NCBI GenBank assembly: GCA_013115145.1
Contig: JAAPAO010000207.1
Location: 1 to 48,382, forward strand
Length of the DNA stretch: 48,382 nt
Source: Perkinsus chesapeaki
Lineage: Eukaryota; Perkinsozoa; Perkinsida; Perkinsidae
Reading direction: 5' to 3'
Made by a program: the position numbers and the translations under genes. Positions within the stretch are counted from its first letter, which is position 1. Each line of letters starts with the position of its first letter. Positions 18,203-28,684 of this stretch are shown here, one piece after another. A model generated the notes under the pieces. The model had not been told where the DNA came from. It saw only the letters and a program-made list of their open reading frames with translations, and made no database searches.

Positions 18203-20062
18203 ATGACCAACCACCCTGCACCGCCATCATCCGCAAGCAGCAGAAGTTCAGCAGCCCATCCAGGGCTCTCGGCAATCGACCCTTTGGTGCTTCTCGGTGC
18301 ACAACTACTCAGCTCGGTTAGTGTGAAGGTGCGTTACGATTTCCCTTTCGCTGCCCTCATGCTCTTTTCAGAGTGTCCCTCCCCGTAGTGCGGAAGTCAC
18401 TCCCCCGTCTAAGCCAGAGCTTGCTCCCTACATGGTGACAACTGCTCCCATCTCGCCACCTGCAAATATCAGCGACCAGCCAATTCCTATCGGCAACGTC
18501 CGCGGTGGCGAAGGAGTCAAGATTTGCCACAGTGCAAGTCTGATCCCTCTGTCCTCGCTGCCACCACATTCGGCGAGATGCCTGCGATGTCACGGTCCAT
18601 GGGAGCTTCGGCAGCAGAAGACTGGTTTTATGAAGAGATTCATGCTACCTGTAAATAGTTACGCAATTGTTTTTAATCATTATCATTCCGGTCAGGTTCT
18701 CCGATGTTCATTTGACAAGACCCGCAATCACGATTTGTGGCTGTATGAGGGCCAGTGGGTTTCCCGATGGCAGAAGCGACGGAAGCTGGGCACGAAGGAG
18801 AGGAAAGTCGTAGAGGAAGCGGTAGGCACTTTAACGTGTCAACTGCCTACGGTATCACTTTTCTCTGCCAGATTGCCAACGGTGAGATTCCGCCGCCGAT
18901 AGCGAGGCCATCGAGGCCTATTTCGACTGCTGCGACACCTCCGATCGCCAACGACAACGCGGAAGAAGGCATGGGCAAGCTCCTCACGGTGAGACCAAAG
19001 CAGAAGTTTGCCAATCGATTGTGCCTCTTGCTCGCCGAGAAGACGTCTCGCTGCACCGGGTAAGAATCTCGGACGCCCACGGTTTTATTTTTTATTGATA
19101 CCTTGGCAGGTGCGAGATGTGGCTATCCGGCGTGAAGGTGGAGCCAGACGCGAACGGCTATGTGTTACATCGGGGCAAGACCTGGTGTCATTTGGTGGAC
19201 AAGACAAGGAAGATCGGAGATACTCTTCGGAAGTATCGCTGTTCCGGTAGGGCTTCAGATGATGCCGGCTTGCAGCTGATCATGTATCTCCAGAAACGGG
19301 CGAGAGGCTCACCGTGGCGCGCAACCCATGCGGGACTTGTCTGTGGGCGGGAATGTCGTCGGCACCGGAGAAGTACAGCACTGTGCCGTTGCGAGAGATC
19401 AGACCAGTCCCGCCGATAGAAGGGCCGAAGGAAGATGCCTCAGAGGCGTCTGATAAGGAGGCGACCGGTGAAGGAGTCATCGATCGGCATTACGCTCCGT
19501 TCGCGATGTTCGAAGAGAAGAGAGCGCCTCGCGATGACCAGAGGACCAAGAGGAGCGCCAGTTGTGAAGCTCCACGTGGAAGTGAGTCTTAAGGTTTGGC
19601 TTCAAGTTGGTAGAATCTTTGGCAGATGGAGTTAAGATTCGGCGCGCTGACGAAGAAGGCTTCTCTCTCGACGCTGACAACGACGACCATGCGACCACTG
19701 CCCAAAGTTTCAAGTGGCTGCCGTCTCTCGATCGTGAAGTGAGCAGAGATGATGCAGCGGATCGATGGGATCATTTCGCGAATTTCAGTCGCGGAGTCCT
19801 TCCGAAGGCTCCCGCCGATATGACTCGCTTCTGCCGCAAGGTCTTGCCTCTCTCGGCGATGAGAGTCCTGGCAGTTGCATTTTTAGAGTAGGAAAAATGA
19901 GTGTTCGATTTTCAGCTCCCCGGTTGCCATCAGATTGATACTCCTGGCGGGTGCAGCACCCCGTCGTTCGCCACGGATATGTCGCCATTGACGCAGTCGG
20001 CGACAACCAAGGATCCTGTTAGTAAGCTCTTTGCGCGACAGTTCTGTCATAGTAAAATATAA
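18203..20062 (+). CDS. eight-exon protein of unknown function, about 514 residues
   Basis: Exons 18203-18316, 18372-18650, 18696-18821, 18872-19059, 19110-19246, 19276-19581, 19626-19873 and 19916-20062 (TAA) keep one reading phase throughout. The best introns have strong sites (GTAAAT...GTCAG, GTAAGA...TGGCAG, GTGAGT...TGGCAG). Weaker points are a 29-nt intron (19247-19275) and the GTTGCA donor at 19874. The N-terminus is Pro/Ser/Ala-rich. The middle has cysteine pairs (SRCTGCEMWL, GKTWCHL, NPCGTCLWAG) that could bind metal. The C-terminal part is acidic (DEEGFSLDADNDD). No membrane segment or signal peptide. I do not recognise the family. The minus strand offers no comparable exon chain here. 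Confidence 0.6.
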
Positions 20063-20590
20063 TATATATTTTAATGAGATAAACGATGATATAATAAATA
20101 CATTATCTTCTCATTCAATATGTGTATGCTATTGTAAATTTATATATTATTCATGTGTTACTTTAGCTTAAATTATTATATATATACCATATAGTATTAA
20201 TATCATAAAGTGTGATCAACAAAATAATCGTAGTGAACCACTGACTTGGTGACTGAGCATCCGCCGCTGCTGTCTCCATGTTGTCTTGTGGCTGCTGTTC
20301 AACCTGACAATTGTTTCGCGTTTAGGAGCTCTGGAAGATCTAATGCTACATGAGGATCGTTGAATGTATAATAAGTACATCCTATAATGGATTCTTCATG
20401 CACTACCGAGATTACCTGTCGGTAAATCTCCGTGTAATCGTGTTCTGACGTTGTTAGGCGAAGGCGAAGTTGTGTTGAAGTGAGTAAATAATTGCGATTA
20501 TAATTATTAAAATAATAACTATTTGGTCTGAGTACGGAGCTACAATTTCATTTTGGCAATCAACAAATTTAATAATTATTCGCGGAAGTT
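20063..20590. other. AT-rich intergenic stretch
   Basis: Strongly A/T-rich between 20050 and 20220, with no ORF or RNA gene recognised. Confidence 0.5.
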
Positions 20591-20606
20591 TGATAGTGTC
20601 GCGCGC

Positions 20607-20673
20607 CAGAATATCTGCGCGCTACACAAGTTTGACACAAATGTCAAACTTGTGTAGCGCGCAAGATATTCTG
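20607..20673. repeat. long near-perfect hairpin (about 31-bp arms)
   Basis: Left arm 20607-20637 and right arm 20642-20673 are reverse complements with one indel-type mismatch and a 4-nt loop. The inner core GCGCGCTACACAAGTTTGAC pairs perfectly. Confidence 0.92.
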
Positions 20674-20817
20674 TGCCACACATTCCCGGATATCACCTTC
20701 AAGTCTGATCTTTTCGACGCGTTTTACAAGCCAGTGGGGGGAAATGCACTCAAGAACCTTGGAGGTGTGGCTGGCCTCACAAGGATACTGTGGGACTCGC
20801 TTAGCCATAGCCACTAA
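20641..20817 (+). pseudogene. short ORF, possible N-terminal fragment of a P-type ATPase
   Basis: A 58-codon ORF begins at ATG 20641 inside the right hairpin arm and ends at TAA. Its end (NALKNLGGVAGLTRIL) loosely resembles the N-terminal GG-GL segment of calcium-type P-ATPases. Nothing downstream continues the family, so it is either a fragment or coincidence. Confidence 0.25.
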
Positions 20818-20841
20818 AAGCCCCAGAGGCTGGGCTCATAA

Positions 20842-20866
20842 GGCAAACGTCTAAATGACGTTTGCC
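20842..20866. repeat. perfect 10-bp stem-loop
   Basis: GGCAAACGTC at 20842-20851 pairs with GACGTTTGCC at 20857-20866 around TAAAT. Confidence 0.9.
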
Positions 20867-20981
20867 AAGTTTGATATCATACTGAAGCTCTACATCTACA
20901 CCAGAGAAAATTGCAAGTAGATTTGTGAGGTCAAAAATACCACATGAAAGATTGGCAGATGAACTTGACAGTGACTCCTAA

Positions 20982-21004
20982 GATAGGAGAACCGTTCTCC
21001 TATC
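20982..21004. repeat. perfect 11-bp stem-loop
   Basis: GATAGGAGAAC pairs with GTTCTCCTATC with a 1-nt centre. It directly precedes the larger hairpin at 21010. Confidence 0.9.
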
Positions 21005-21009
21005 TGTCA

Positions 21010-21072
21010 GGGCCATTCTGTTGTCTTGCTTATGGTTCTCGGAGAACAATAAGCAAGACAACCGAATGGCCC
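21010..21072. repeat. long near-perfect hairpin (about 30-bp arms)
   Basis: The left arm 21010-21040 (containing TGTTGTCTTGCTTA) pairs with 21042-21072 (containing TAAGCAAGACAACC), with few mismatches and almost no loop. Confidence 0.92.
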
Positions 21073-22162
21073 ATACCGATCATCGCATACGGAATGGCTG
21101 CTACCGACTAAGTAAAGAAAACACAATTCTTCTCTCAAACTGATAACCGGGTGAGCAGGGGTGGCAGGCAACTTGCGTTCCGAACCTGAATCAAACCAGT
21201 CTGGTATAATTCAGAATCGAGGCTTGTGGGACATTAACGGAAGCTCGTTAAGAGAAATGTGAAAGGCAGCTAGTTGCCCGGCGCCCGGAAGTTTATGCCT
21301 TCTCAGGTTGAGGGGTGGGTGTCATATTCTTGTGCATTTGGTCATTGACCCGGCTTTGCTGCTGAGTTTTGGCCATTCGGTGTACTATACAATAACGAGC
21401 ACTGTCCTTGATATCTCGCACTGTAAAGATTCTATATACTTGCTCGCCTCGGCGAAACCGTGAGATGCATGGACTGACGAACCAATTAACTACTAGATTC
21501 ATCATTACCCTTTACCCTTCAATATTGCGTTTATATCATGACCGATGATCTGCACAGCACATCGAGGAATTCACATTTCGGACCGCATTATCACATGATG
21601 TGGACGATGGTTGTGGTTAATTAAAGTTTTACCATCGGAACGAAGTGTGCTACTTATCCCGAGTGACTTCTGTTGACCAAACGAGAAATGCCCAAAAATG
21701 ATACAACAAAAAGCAAGCACGGGCGGGCGCATGAATGGTTCAATACTGATTGTTAGGACCCAACCCTGCTGGTGAGGTTTAGGCGGTGAATGGTATGGAT
21801 CACAGAATAGGCCGACTTTGAGTAACACGACATGGAGGCGGTAAGCCGAAGGCTTTGCTTATCAAGCATCCCACGTAAACGTGTCGATCCAATGATCGAT
21901 AACTACTACAAAAGCTGTATATCAGCGATCGAGTGCGCCATGAGCAATGTAGTGCACTCGTGAATGCGACACGATGACTAAGGATGATAAGGCGAATCGA
22001 AGAAGTACATGTCTACTCGAAGTCTACCGTAGCTTCTCTACGGCAGCTGTAGGCACACTGAATAAGTACAAAAAGCGAAACCAGAATGACAAGCCTTCTT
22101 TAAAGACACTTGGTAACTGCTCGTAATCCTCCATGGTGAAAACGAAGGTTATTCTTGGGCAA
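21073..22162. other. stretch without a recognised gene
   Basis: Two short minus-strand ORFs (21293-21505 and 21571-21828) have no recognisable family or splice support. It includes the 3' flank of the subtilisin gene. Confidence 0.4.
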
Positions 22163-23491
22163 CTACTGTATAAAGCCAATCTCCCTTAAGTAGCCCTGGA
22201 TGGTTGCTAGAACATCGAGGGCGCCGCTACCATGACGAATCTGATTGCCGTTCCTACTAAGCGGCCTGGCATAGCGCATCAGGAGTGGTTTGATCATATC
22301 ACCATCAACACCCATACCCACGAGGATACCTACAGCAGCAGTAACCAGAGGAGCTGCGTAAGATGTACCGGAACGACGTTCATTTCGGCCAACATAGACA
22401 TCCTCGCCGAAGGCAGCGATATCGACGCTGTCGCCATGATTGCTGAGATCAGCAAGCGTATAATCATCGTCATTGCTCAATGCTCCGACACATATTCCAT
22501 ATTGCATCCCATGAGCACAGGGCATTGTGTCCTTCGCATCAACACCATCATTGCCAGCTGCGGAAATAATGAAGATCCCTTTTTCCTTTACAGCCTTCAA
22601 TGCTTCGTTAAGGACGGGAATCACCTCACCGCCAGTGGGAATTCGTATAGGCATCAGTACAATCTCTGCATCGATATCTATGGCTTTTTGTAAGGCTTTC
22701 AAAACATCACCACCATAAAGGATCTCGAAACTGATAAGTCTCGAATTCCTAGAGGCTCCAACCATTCCATACGAGTTGTTGCCCTCAGCTGCCAGAACAC
22801 GAGCAACCCGTGTAGCGTGGCGATTTCGTATCATTAGCGCCTCAGTGTCGTTGGCGAAGTTCCATGCACCATTTCGTTTTCTTCCGGGTTCGTAGTAGAT
22901 TTGCCTCACCGGCGCGAGGTCTCTATCCGAGAAATCGATACCGCTATCAATAACAACCACCCGAACATCAAGGACGTAGTATTTCTCCAGTAGCCTCCAT
23001 ACTTCGCCCATACGCATACGCTTTAGATGGTTTTGATGTTTAGTATCCGGATCGTTAACATGGAGCTCTGGATCTAGCTCCTTCAGCTCTCGAAGCCTGC
23101 GAGCGGGGCCGTCATTGATGGCTTGTATGGGGGAATCGCTATTGCATTTAACTTGGAGACCAGGGAGAACAGTTACAGCGTGGCCGACATATGCACACAG
23201 CTCACCAGACGACACGCTTGCCGAAGATGTGTGGACGATCTCGAATGAGATTGAGGGCAAGTTGTCAACGGTAGCCATCTTCAAGAAGTCCAGAATTCTC
23301 GGACTCGTTGAGAAGCTAATTTCGCTTTGAAGTAGCCGAGGAAGATCACGAACGCTGATCACCGATTCACCATATTTTATGGAGAGCAAGGTCTTACGGT
23401 CGCCGATTTGCTGAGCGTTTCCGAAGCTGAAGTAGGTTAGCAGTAGAAATCTGAGCATAAGAAAAGAAATGATAACGCTTTCAAAATGCAT
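22163..23491 (-). CDS. secreted subtilisin-like serine protease (S8)
   Basis: An intronless ORF of 442 residues from the ATG at 23489-23491. The frame is open upstream but lacks an ATG there. A signal peptide is clear (about residues 1-26, SVIISFLMLRFLLLTYFSFG). A propeptide-like region precedes the S8 catalytic domain. The catalytic residues are all present: Asp182 (VVVIDSGID), His225 (RNRHATRVARVLA), oxyanion Asn314 (SAAGNDG) and Ser377 (SGTSYAAP). The His motif is unusual: canonical HGTHVAG reads HATRVAR here. The enzyme should cleave proteins outside the cell or in the secretory pathway. Its neighbour at 24677 encodes a secreted aspartyl protease transcribed divergently. Perkinsids are known for extracellular subtilisins, which fits the proposed organism. 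Confidence 0.93.
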   Translation of the reverse strand: MHFESVIISFLMLRFLLLTYFSFGNAQQIGDRKTLLSIKYGESVISVRDLPRLLQSEISFSTSPRILDFLKMATVDNLPSISFEIVHTSSASVSSGELCAYVGHAVTVLPGLQVKCNSDSPIQAINDGPARRLRELKELDPELHVNDPDTKHQNHLKRMRMGEVWRLLEKYYVLDVRVVVIDSGIDFSDRDLAPVRQIYYEPGRKRNGAWNFANDTEALMIRNRHATRVARVLAAEGNNSYGMVGASRNSRLISFEILYGGDVLKALQKAIDIDAEIVLMPIRIPTGGEVIPVLNEALKAVKEKGIFIISAAGNDGVDAKDTMPCAHGMQYGICVGALSNDDDYTLADLSNHGDSVDIAAFGEDVYVGRNERRSGTSYAAPLVTAAVGILVGMGVDGDMIKPLLMRYARPLSRNGNQIRHGSGALDVLATIQGYLREIGFIQ

Positions 23492-24676
23492 TGCCCACAG
23501 TCCGCTCCAGTAGCGGGGAAGGGTCTGAATCAGGAACAACTGAACTACTCAAGAAGCTCAGGTGGAGCGTCACTCCCGCTAAGCGTTTCCGGCGTAGCTG
23601 TGAAGATGCACTCTAATGAATAATTAGTAATGATACAAACTCGGGTAACTTGGATGTGAATCATCTGGGAGATACCGAGTGAAAGAGAGCAATGCGCATG
23701 AAGCACTATATCGGTAGCATTTCAAAATGTGTGCATCACGAGATGATATGTAGACTCTTCTACGGCAGAAGCTCTGCCGGATTCAGAGGTCGAGCTTTGG
23801 CTAAATTAACCAGGCTAATACTTTTCGTAATGCGAAGTTGCCCTCTATCGGTCCATATCTCTGTGGACCAGCTCCGGATCTTGTTCTCGGTCCAGAAGGA
23901 CGAAGGCAAGGCCAGAGAGAGTGAACGGAGGCTTTTCTTCCCCTAGCCTATTCTCTCAAAGGGAATTAATGCAACGGAAGTACAATAGGAGGGTATACAG
24001 TGTACACTGTACACCAAGTTGGTGTCACCAACTCGTCCAGGAGTAAACTGAGGTGAACTCGTGCGCCGGAGATTCCTAGCTTTTTGAGCCACTCCAATCC
24101 TTTCGGGCTTGTGGACGATGAAATGAGTGCATCAATTAGGTTTTTAGTATAAGCTGAGAATGAGGCTGATTCTCCAGGTATAGCTAATTCACTTACCTAT
24201 ACATATAATATAATGTACAGTGAATAGTCGTATGGCCGTTATTATGTACACTGACGCAGAAGAGCGAATGGTGCGCCAACCGACAACTTGCGGCCTTGCT
24301 GTAGTCAGCTTCATCACGACGGTGGAGTAAAGAGAGTGGGTTCGCATAGATATATGCCATTGAGAGTACGCCGCGGCTCGGCCAACGATGCATCGCCTGT
24401 GACGCCGCTCGCAGCAGCCCCAGGCTTGTTCCACAGTACCCAATGCGATGAGACCAACATACTCACAACTTTTCATGGCGACCCTCCATCAGAAGACCTC
24501 ACCTTTCACTTATTATTACACAATGCCGAAACCTGTTGCTTGTTTGCCCCCTAGAGGGTCCGACGCGTGCAAGGATTCTGGAACCGGTGGCTACCGTAGC
24601 TACCGTAGCCAGGCTGCGCTGCATTGGCTGTGTGTTGAGTGCAGTGCCTCACGCTACTGTTGACAACTTAGGCCAT
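23492..24676. other. intergenic region between divergent protease genes
   Basis: No convincing gene. Short palindromes occur at about 23998-24033 (ACAGTGTACACTGT and AAGTTGGTGTCACCAACT). It must contain the promoters of both protease genes. Confidence 0.45.
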
Positions 24677-25762
24677 ATGGCAAGCCTACTACTATATACT
24701 GGCTTGTGCGCTGTCATGCAGCCAGCACTTGCCGAGTTAGTAAAGCTCGATATCTACCGTGAGCTTATGGGCGAAAAGAAAGATCTATCTGTTGCACTAG
24801 CTAAAGTGAAGATTGACGATGAGGAACTTCACCTACTGGTTGATACAGGGAGCCAATACACCTTCGGTGTGTGGAAAACATGGTATGAGGAGAAGGTCCC
24901 AGGCGGCTGTGATAAGCTTATTTACAAGTGCTATGAGTGCAAGCCTCCACCGTGCACTAAAGGCCCTACCAAAACCATTGAATTCGCAGATGGCACCGAG
25001 GCGGATATATTCCAGCAATCGGGCAGTCTGGATCTTAACCAGTTGGGTTCAAAGCTCATCAGTTTCGGTTTGGTATCCCGTTACACCTCGCCCTATTCGA
25101 TACATGCTGGGCTTGGTCTCGGCCCGGCCACTGCCTCCATCAAGCCTTATACGCCAATACTTAAGCAGCTGGAGGGCGTGCTCCCGAGCACTGCTTTCTC
25201 CCTCTATTTGAGGCCCGGGGACAAACCATCTGGTCAGCTGATTCTGGGGGGCCAAGACCCGAGTCTCTATCAAGGCCCTATAGTTAACTTTAATTTCGAC
25301 GAGTTTTATGGAATCCAGCTCTCAGGCTTCCGTGTAGGCGATGACTCTTACTCGGTCGACCCGGCAAGTGGTGATATTGAGATTGACACTGGTGCTTCTG
25401 ACTTCCTCGTCCCCTGGTGGGCCCTCCAGAAGATCGTAGAATACCTCAAAACCAGAGGTACTAAGCAAGTCGAGATCAACAAGATTGACGATGTCTATGA
25501 GGTTGCCTGTGACGACGTGAAATATCTACCACCTTTGACAATCTTTCTCAAGGATTCCATAGGGAAGGACACCCCATTAACCCTCTCCCCCGAGGTGTAT
25601 GTCCTCCCACCTGCCGAGCCTGGTAAGGCCTCCTGCTTGTTGATTATCACGGACAGTAGCAGTGGTGATTGGGTCTTGGGATGCAACGTGCTCGTCGGAA
25701 GATACTTCTATTTCAATTATGACCAGAAGGTGATGGGATTTGCCAGCTTGAAGGAAGGCTAA
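24677..25762 (+). CDS. secreted pepsin-like aspartyl protease (A1)
   Basis: 361 residues, intronless. The ATG at 24677 is chosen because it opens a signal peptide (MASLLLYTGLCAVMQPALA); the frame extends upstream without a better start. Both catalytic motifs of the bilobed family are present: Asp56 in LVDTGSQYTFG and Asp237 in IEIDTGASDF. LILGGQDPSLYQG matches the family pattern of the first-lobe end, and WVLGCNVLVGRYFYFNYD is the typical C-terminal strand. Length is normal for a mature-type A1 enzyme with a short propeptide. Cysteines near residues 78-93 (GCDK, CYECKPPPC) may form local disulfides. Likely role: extracellular or vacuolar protein digestion. Confidence 0.94.
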   Translation: MASLLLYTGLCAVMQPALAELVKLDIYRELMGEKKDLSVALAKVKIDDEELHLLVDTGSQYTFGVWKTWYEEKVPGGCDKLIYKCYECKPPPCTKGPTKTIEFADGTEADIFQQSGSLDLNQLGSKLISFGLVSRYTSPYSIHAGLGLGPATASIKPYTPILKQLEGVLPSTAFSLYLRPGDKPSGQLILGGQDPSLYQGPIVNFNFDEFYGIQLSGFRVGDDSYSVDPASGDIEIDTGASDFLVPWWALQKIVEYLKTRGTKQVEINKIDDVYEVACDDVKYLPPLTIFLKDSIGKDTPLTLSPEVYVLPPAEPGKASCLLIITDSSSGDWVLGCNVLVGRYFYFNYDQKVMGFASLKEG

Positions 25763-26482
25763 TAGTACTTGAGCGCAATCGCTTATTGAAAGTTCACTTC
25801 AGAGTTCTTTAGAATCTCGAGTTAAGATGTTACCCAAAATAGGTTTATTCTTCTCATTGGACCTATCTGTAGTGGGGTGGCTTCGATGTCCACCAACATT
25901 AATTGGCTTATTCGTTCTCAATCTCCCTGTGTTGAGTTGTGACATGACATGTGGGTCTCCGATACGCTCGTAGGTGGTGCAAAAACCACTCAAATCGAAT
26001 GACCTCCGCGATCGCAGAGGGCAAGAGCGGAATGGCCTCCCAAGCTGGAAGACGTGCTTTGATTTTTACAATGTGTTGCTCCTCCGATTAGGAAACTTTC
26101 AATCCGTCATCGCTCTTTAGCGGAATCACTGGCTGGAATTCTGATATGCACTTCACAGTTGGAGTTTGCCAAGAGCTTGTCTTGGTAGTTGTGCACAGGC
26201 CCTTGGATGCGTGAGTGAATTCTGCTAGGAGTAGGATCTCTTGAGACTAGTCACATTCCTCCAAGTGAACCATACAATGACAATAACCGTATAGGTTTTA
26301 AGCTCTTGTTCGAAAGTTGCACATAGAGGGGATAGTCTGACTAAGCCTTCTTCGGCTGGACTATAAACTCACACAAGCCTTCTTCGGCTGGACTATAAAC
26401 TCACACACACCATGAGCTGTACAGCTATAATGGGTTCCGCAACTACTCGTACAAAACAGGATTAACAAGAATGATAAAAATA
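25763..26482. other. intergenic stretch
   Basis: No gene seen. It contains a 32-bp direct duplication at 26343-26406. Confidence 0.5.
26343..26406. repeat. 32-bp direct repeat, two copies
   Basis: AAGCCTTCTTCGGCTGGACT and the next 12 bases occur at 26343 and again at 26375. Confidence 0.92.
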
Positions 26483-27768
26483 TTATTTTACATCTTCATT
26501 TTTCATTTGCAGATCATCATGCTTTTCTATCAACACTCTTCGACCGCCCTCAGAGGCACTGCCGTTCTCGTTCGCAATGGCGCCGACCTGGACTCCTTTA
26601 ATCGCTGTCACCACCGCCTCCGGATTTTTTTCGATTTTTGCATCAGAATCGAAACTTGTTGCCAGCCCCTCGTTCTTGACAATGTAAGGAATGGATTCTA
26701 CGTTATCCAACGCCAGATGGTAAATCCTGGACGAATACGCCCAAAGCTCGCTCAGCTCCGCGTCCCTCCCGATAAAGAGGACCGCCGTCAAGATATGAAC
26801 CAACATTACACCAGCTGAAACTTTGATTCTTCGCTTGGATCTAGAGCTCTTTACCAGCAGATGCAGGTCCTCACACACACCGTGCAAAGATGCCATTGCA
26901 TTACAGAACGGCCCCATAAGCTTTCTAAGCAACAGGAGGGTGATGGGCCCCAAAGAGTGACGATCGTATACGGACTTGAAGAGGAGGAAGAGACCAAGGG
27001 TAATAGCATTTGTTATTATTGTTGAGAGAGAGCTAGCTGGCACCGACGCGAAGAATCCTGTTAAAAACACCGGTGCCGGGAATCGAACCAGGGCGCCTGC
27101 AGCTGCACATACCATGCCAAGAAGCAACAACACCGGTGGTGGGGCGGCAACGTCGACGAACGGATCGATGCTCGTAACTGTTCGCGGTCTGGATGGGTCG
27201 ACCACGCCAACCAGGATGGACCAGAGAAAACAGATGGCGAGAAGTAGAAGGCATGATTTCACATTGCAACCCTTCTTCTCATAAAACGGACGAAAAATGT
27301 ACCATCGATCCTCGGCACTTGACGGTTTCAAAAACATAATCATGATCACCCCGATAGAATATATGCCACCAAGATAGACCGGCGCCCATCGGCCATCAGC
27401 GACCAAACCATCTAGTAGTGTGACGTACTGAGACAGGCAGGCTACAACAGCTAAGCAGGCGGCGCCTCGGACGGGAAGTTCCGTGACCGGGGACGCTGCA
27501 GCTCTGGCGATGAGCGTTGGGGTGGAATCGTCATCGGATAGATCAACCGGGGAAGTAGAAGCCCAAAGGAAGACGCTGGAAAGATTCAACAGGACGAGCA
27601 CCTGCGACAACCAAGTCGCTTGCCACGCGCTCACCATGAGACTCACCCAGAACCACGCCGTTGGCGAACTGGCTGCACTCGGACCGATGAAACAGGCAGT
27701 GACTGCCTCAGTGCACATAGCATGGAGCGCTGCTGGCAACCAGCTAGGGGCAGATGATAACTCCAGTG
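26483..27768 (-). CDS. polytopic membrane protein, unknown function (main exon)
   Basis: A long open frame encodes about eight or nine hydrophobic segments (for example AWFWVSLMVSAWQATWL, YLGGIYSIGVIMIMFL, LLLLAICFLWSILVGVV, AGVMLVHILTAVLFIG). A hydrophilic acidic C-terminus ends QMKNEDVK. The exon opens after a TTTTTTCAG acceptor at 27769; the first ATG inside is at 27718. Upstream exons probably supply the N-terminus (see 27805-28330). I do not recognise the transporter family. The frame contains a tRNA T-arm-like stretch at 27062-27100 that resembles the intron modules elsewhere, yet removing it as an intron breaks the frame. Confidence 0.65.
27062..27100 (-). repeat. tRNA T-arm-like motif inside a coding frame
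   Basis: Gene strand: GGCGCCCTGGTTCGATTCCC then GGCACCGGTGTTTTTAACAG, preceded by a GTATGT donor-like site. Excision of this 55-nt piece would shift the frame into a stop, so it seems to be translated (GALVRFPAPVF). Confidence 0.6.
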
Positions 27769-27804
27769 CTGAAAAAATAATTCATATCATACTTGCTACT
27801 TCAC

Positions 27805-28330
27805 GAGGGGGCCGAGGGGGAGTGGGAATTCAATTCGTCCAGGAGATCGGCCAGCCTCGATGATCTATGCCGCTGCAGATTAATATGTAAAGACAATATA
27901 CGCCCTATGTTGTGTGATCGGAATTGATTCCGCTATTAATAAGATTGCCATCCTTATTTGTCGAGTTGTTTCCCGTATCTGGACGCTGCCTCGATCAGAA
28001 AAGGTGCTTCCCACGATTGGGAAACCAGAAACCGAAGCGCGGACGAGGAATCCTGATCCTCCTCCGCTGCTGAAAGCCGTGGTGCCATAAATGACGTTGC
28101 ACAATGCAGCTCGCTCCACCATTATGAAGAACAGCAAACGAGTTATATCTCAAGATTACAGGACACGTTAAGAAAGTATGCAGACACTTCAGGACTTACC
28201 TATTCTAGGTTGCCCGATCGCCCAGGTCTTCTTCTCCGAGCCCGGTGACCTGTCACCACCATCACCCGTGCTCGAGTAGCCAGTCGATGTCGAGGACGAC
28301 TCAACCCAGGCTGCGTGGCTCGCCAATGGG
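27805..28330 (-). other. probable 5' exons of the polytopic membrane protein
   Basis: Candidate exons are 28200-~28330 (Ser/Gly-rich, SSSTSTGYSSTGDGGDRSPG, ending at a GTAAGT donor), 27985-28069 (EEDQDSSSALRFLVSQ) and 27805-27864 (SSRLADLLDELNSHSPSAP). These three join in phase. The last join to 27768 is off by one base, so either a splice site is different or there is a sequence indel. The start codon was not identified. Confidence 0.45.
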
Positions 28331-28684
28331 GATGCCTCCCCTACCTTCCCAGGTGCTCTTTTGTGCGAGGAAGATATTTTTCAAACGAATCTTTAATAAG
28401 ATCCAGGTTAATTATTCACTCGGATCACCAAATTTCCCCTCCAAAATAATTTTTTCTCAAACAATCACCCACCAAGCATGCAACGCTCCGAACCACTGTG
28501 CTTTGGTGGTGTTTTTTTCAACGACGCCTCCAAATGAGCAGCGGCCCTCCATTTACAAACGCAACGGCGCTCCCCGACCAAACGATAGAAATACTGTATT
28601 GAGATACCCAAGCCTCACAATAGGATACCTTACGTGCAAAATACTCATTAACAAGAATTCATCTTTAATCTACTAGACCATCAT
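28331..28684. other. intergenic stretch
   Basis: A plus-strand ORF (28245-28676) crosses this region but lacks coding character and overlaps antisense exons. Nothing else seen. Confidence 0.35.

Noticed and set aside
19280-19480. Minus-strand ORF resembling a cold-shock-like beta barrel (GTGLISRNGTVLYFSG)
   Set aside because: The plus strand has strong splice sites and a phase-consistent exon chain across the same region.
24576-24612. CTACCGTAGC repeats resembling part of a spliced-leader sequence
   Set aside because: Only a short partial match, with no donor site or Sm-like site in a leader RNA arrangement.
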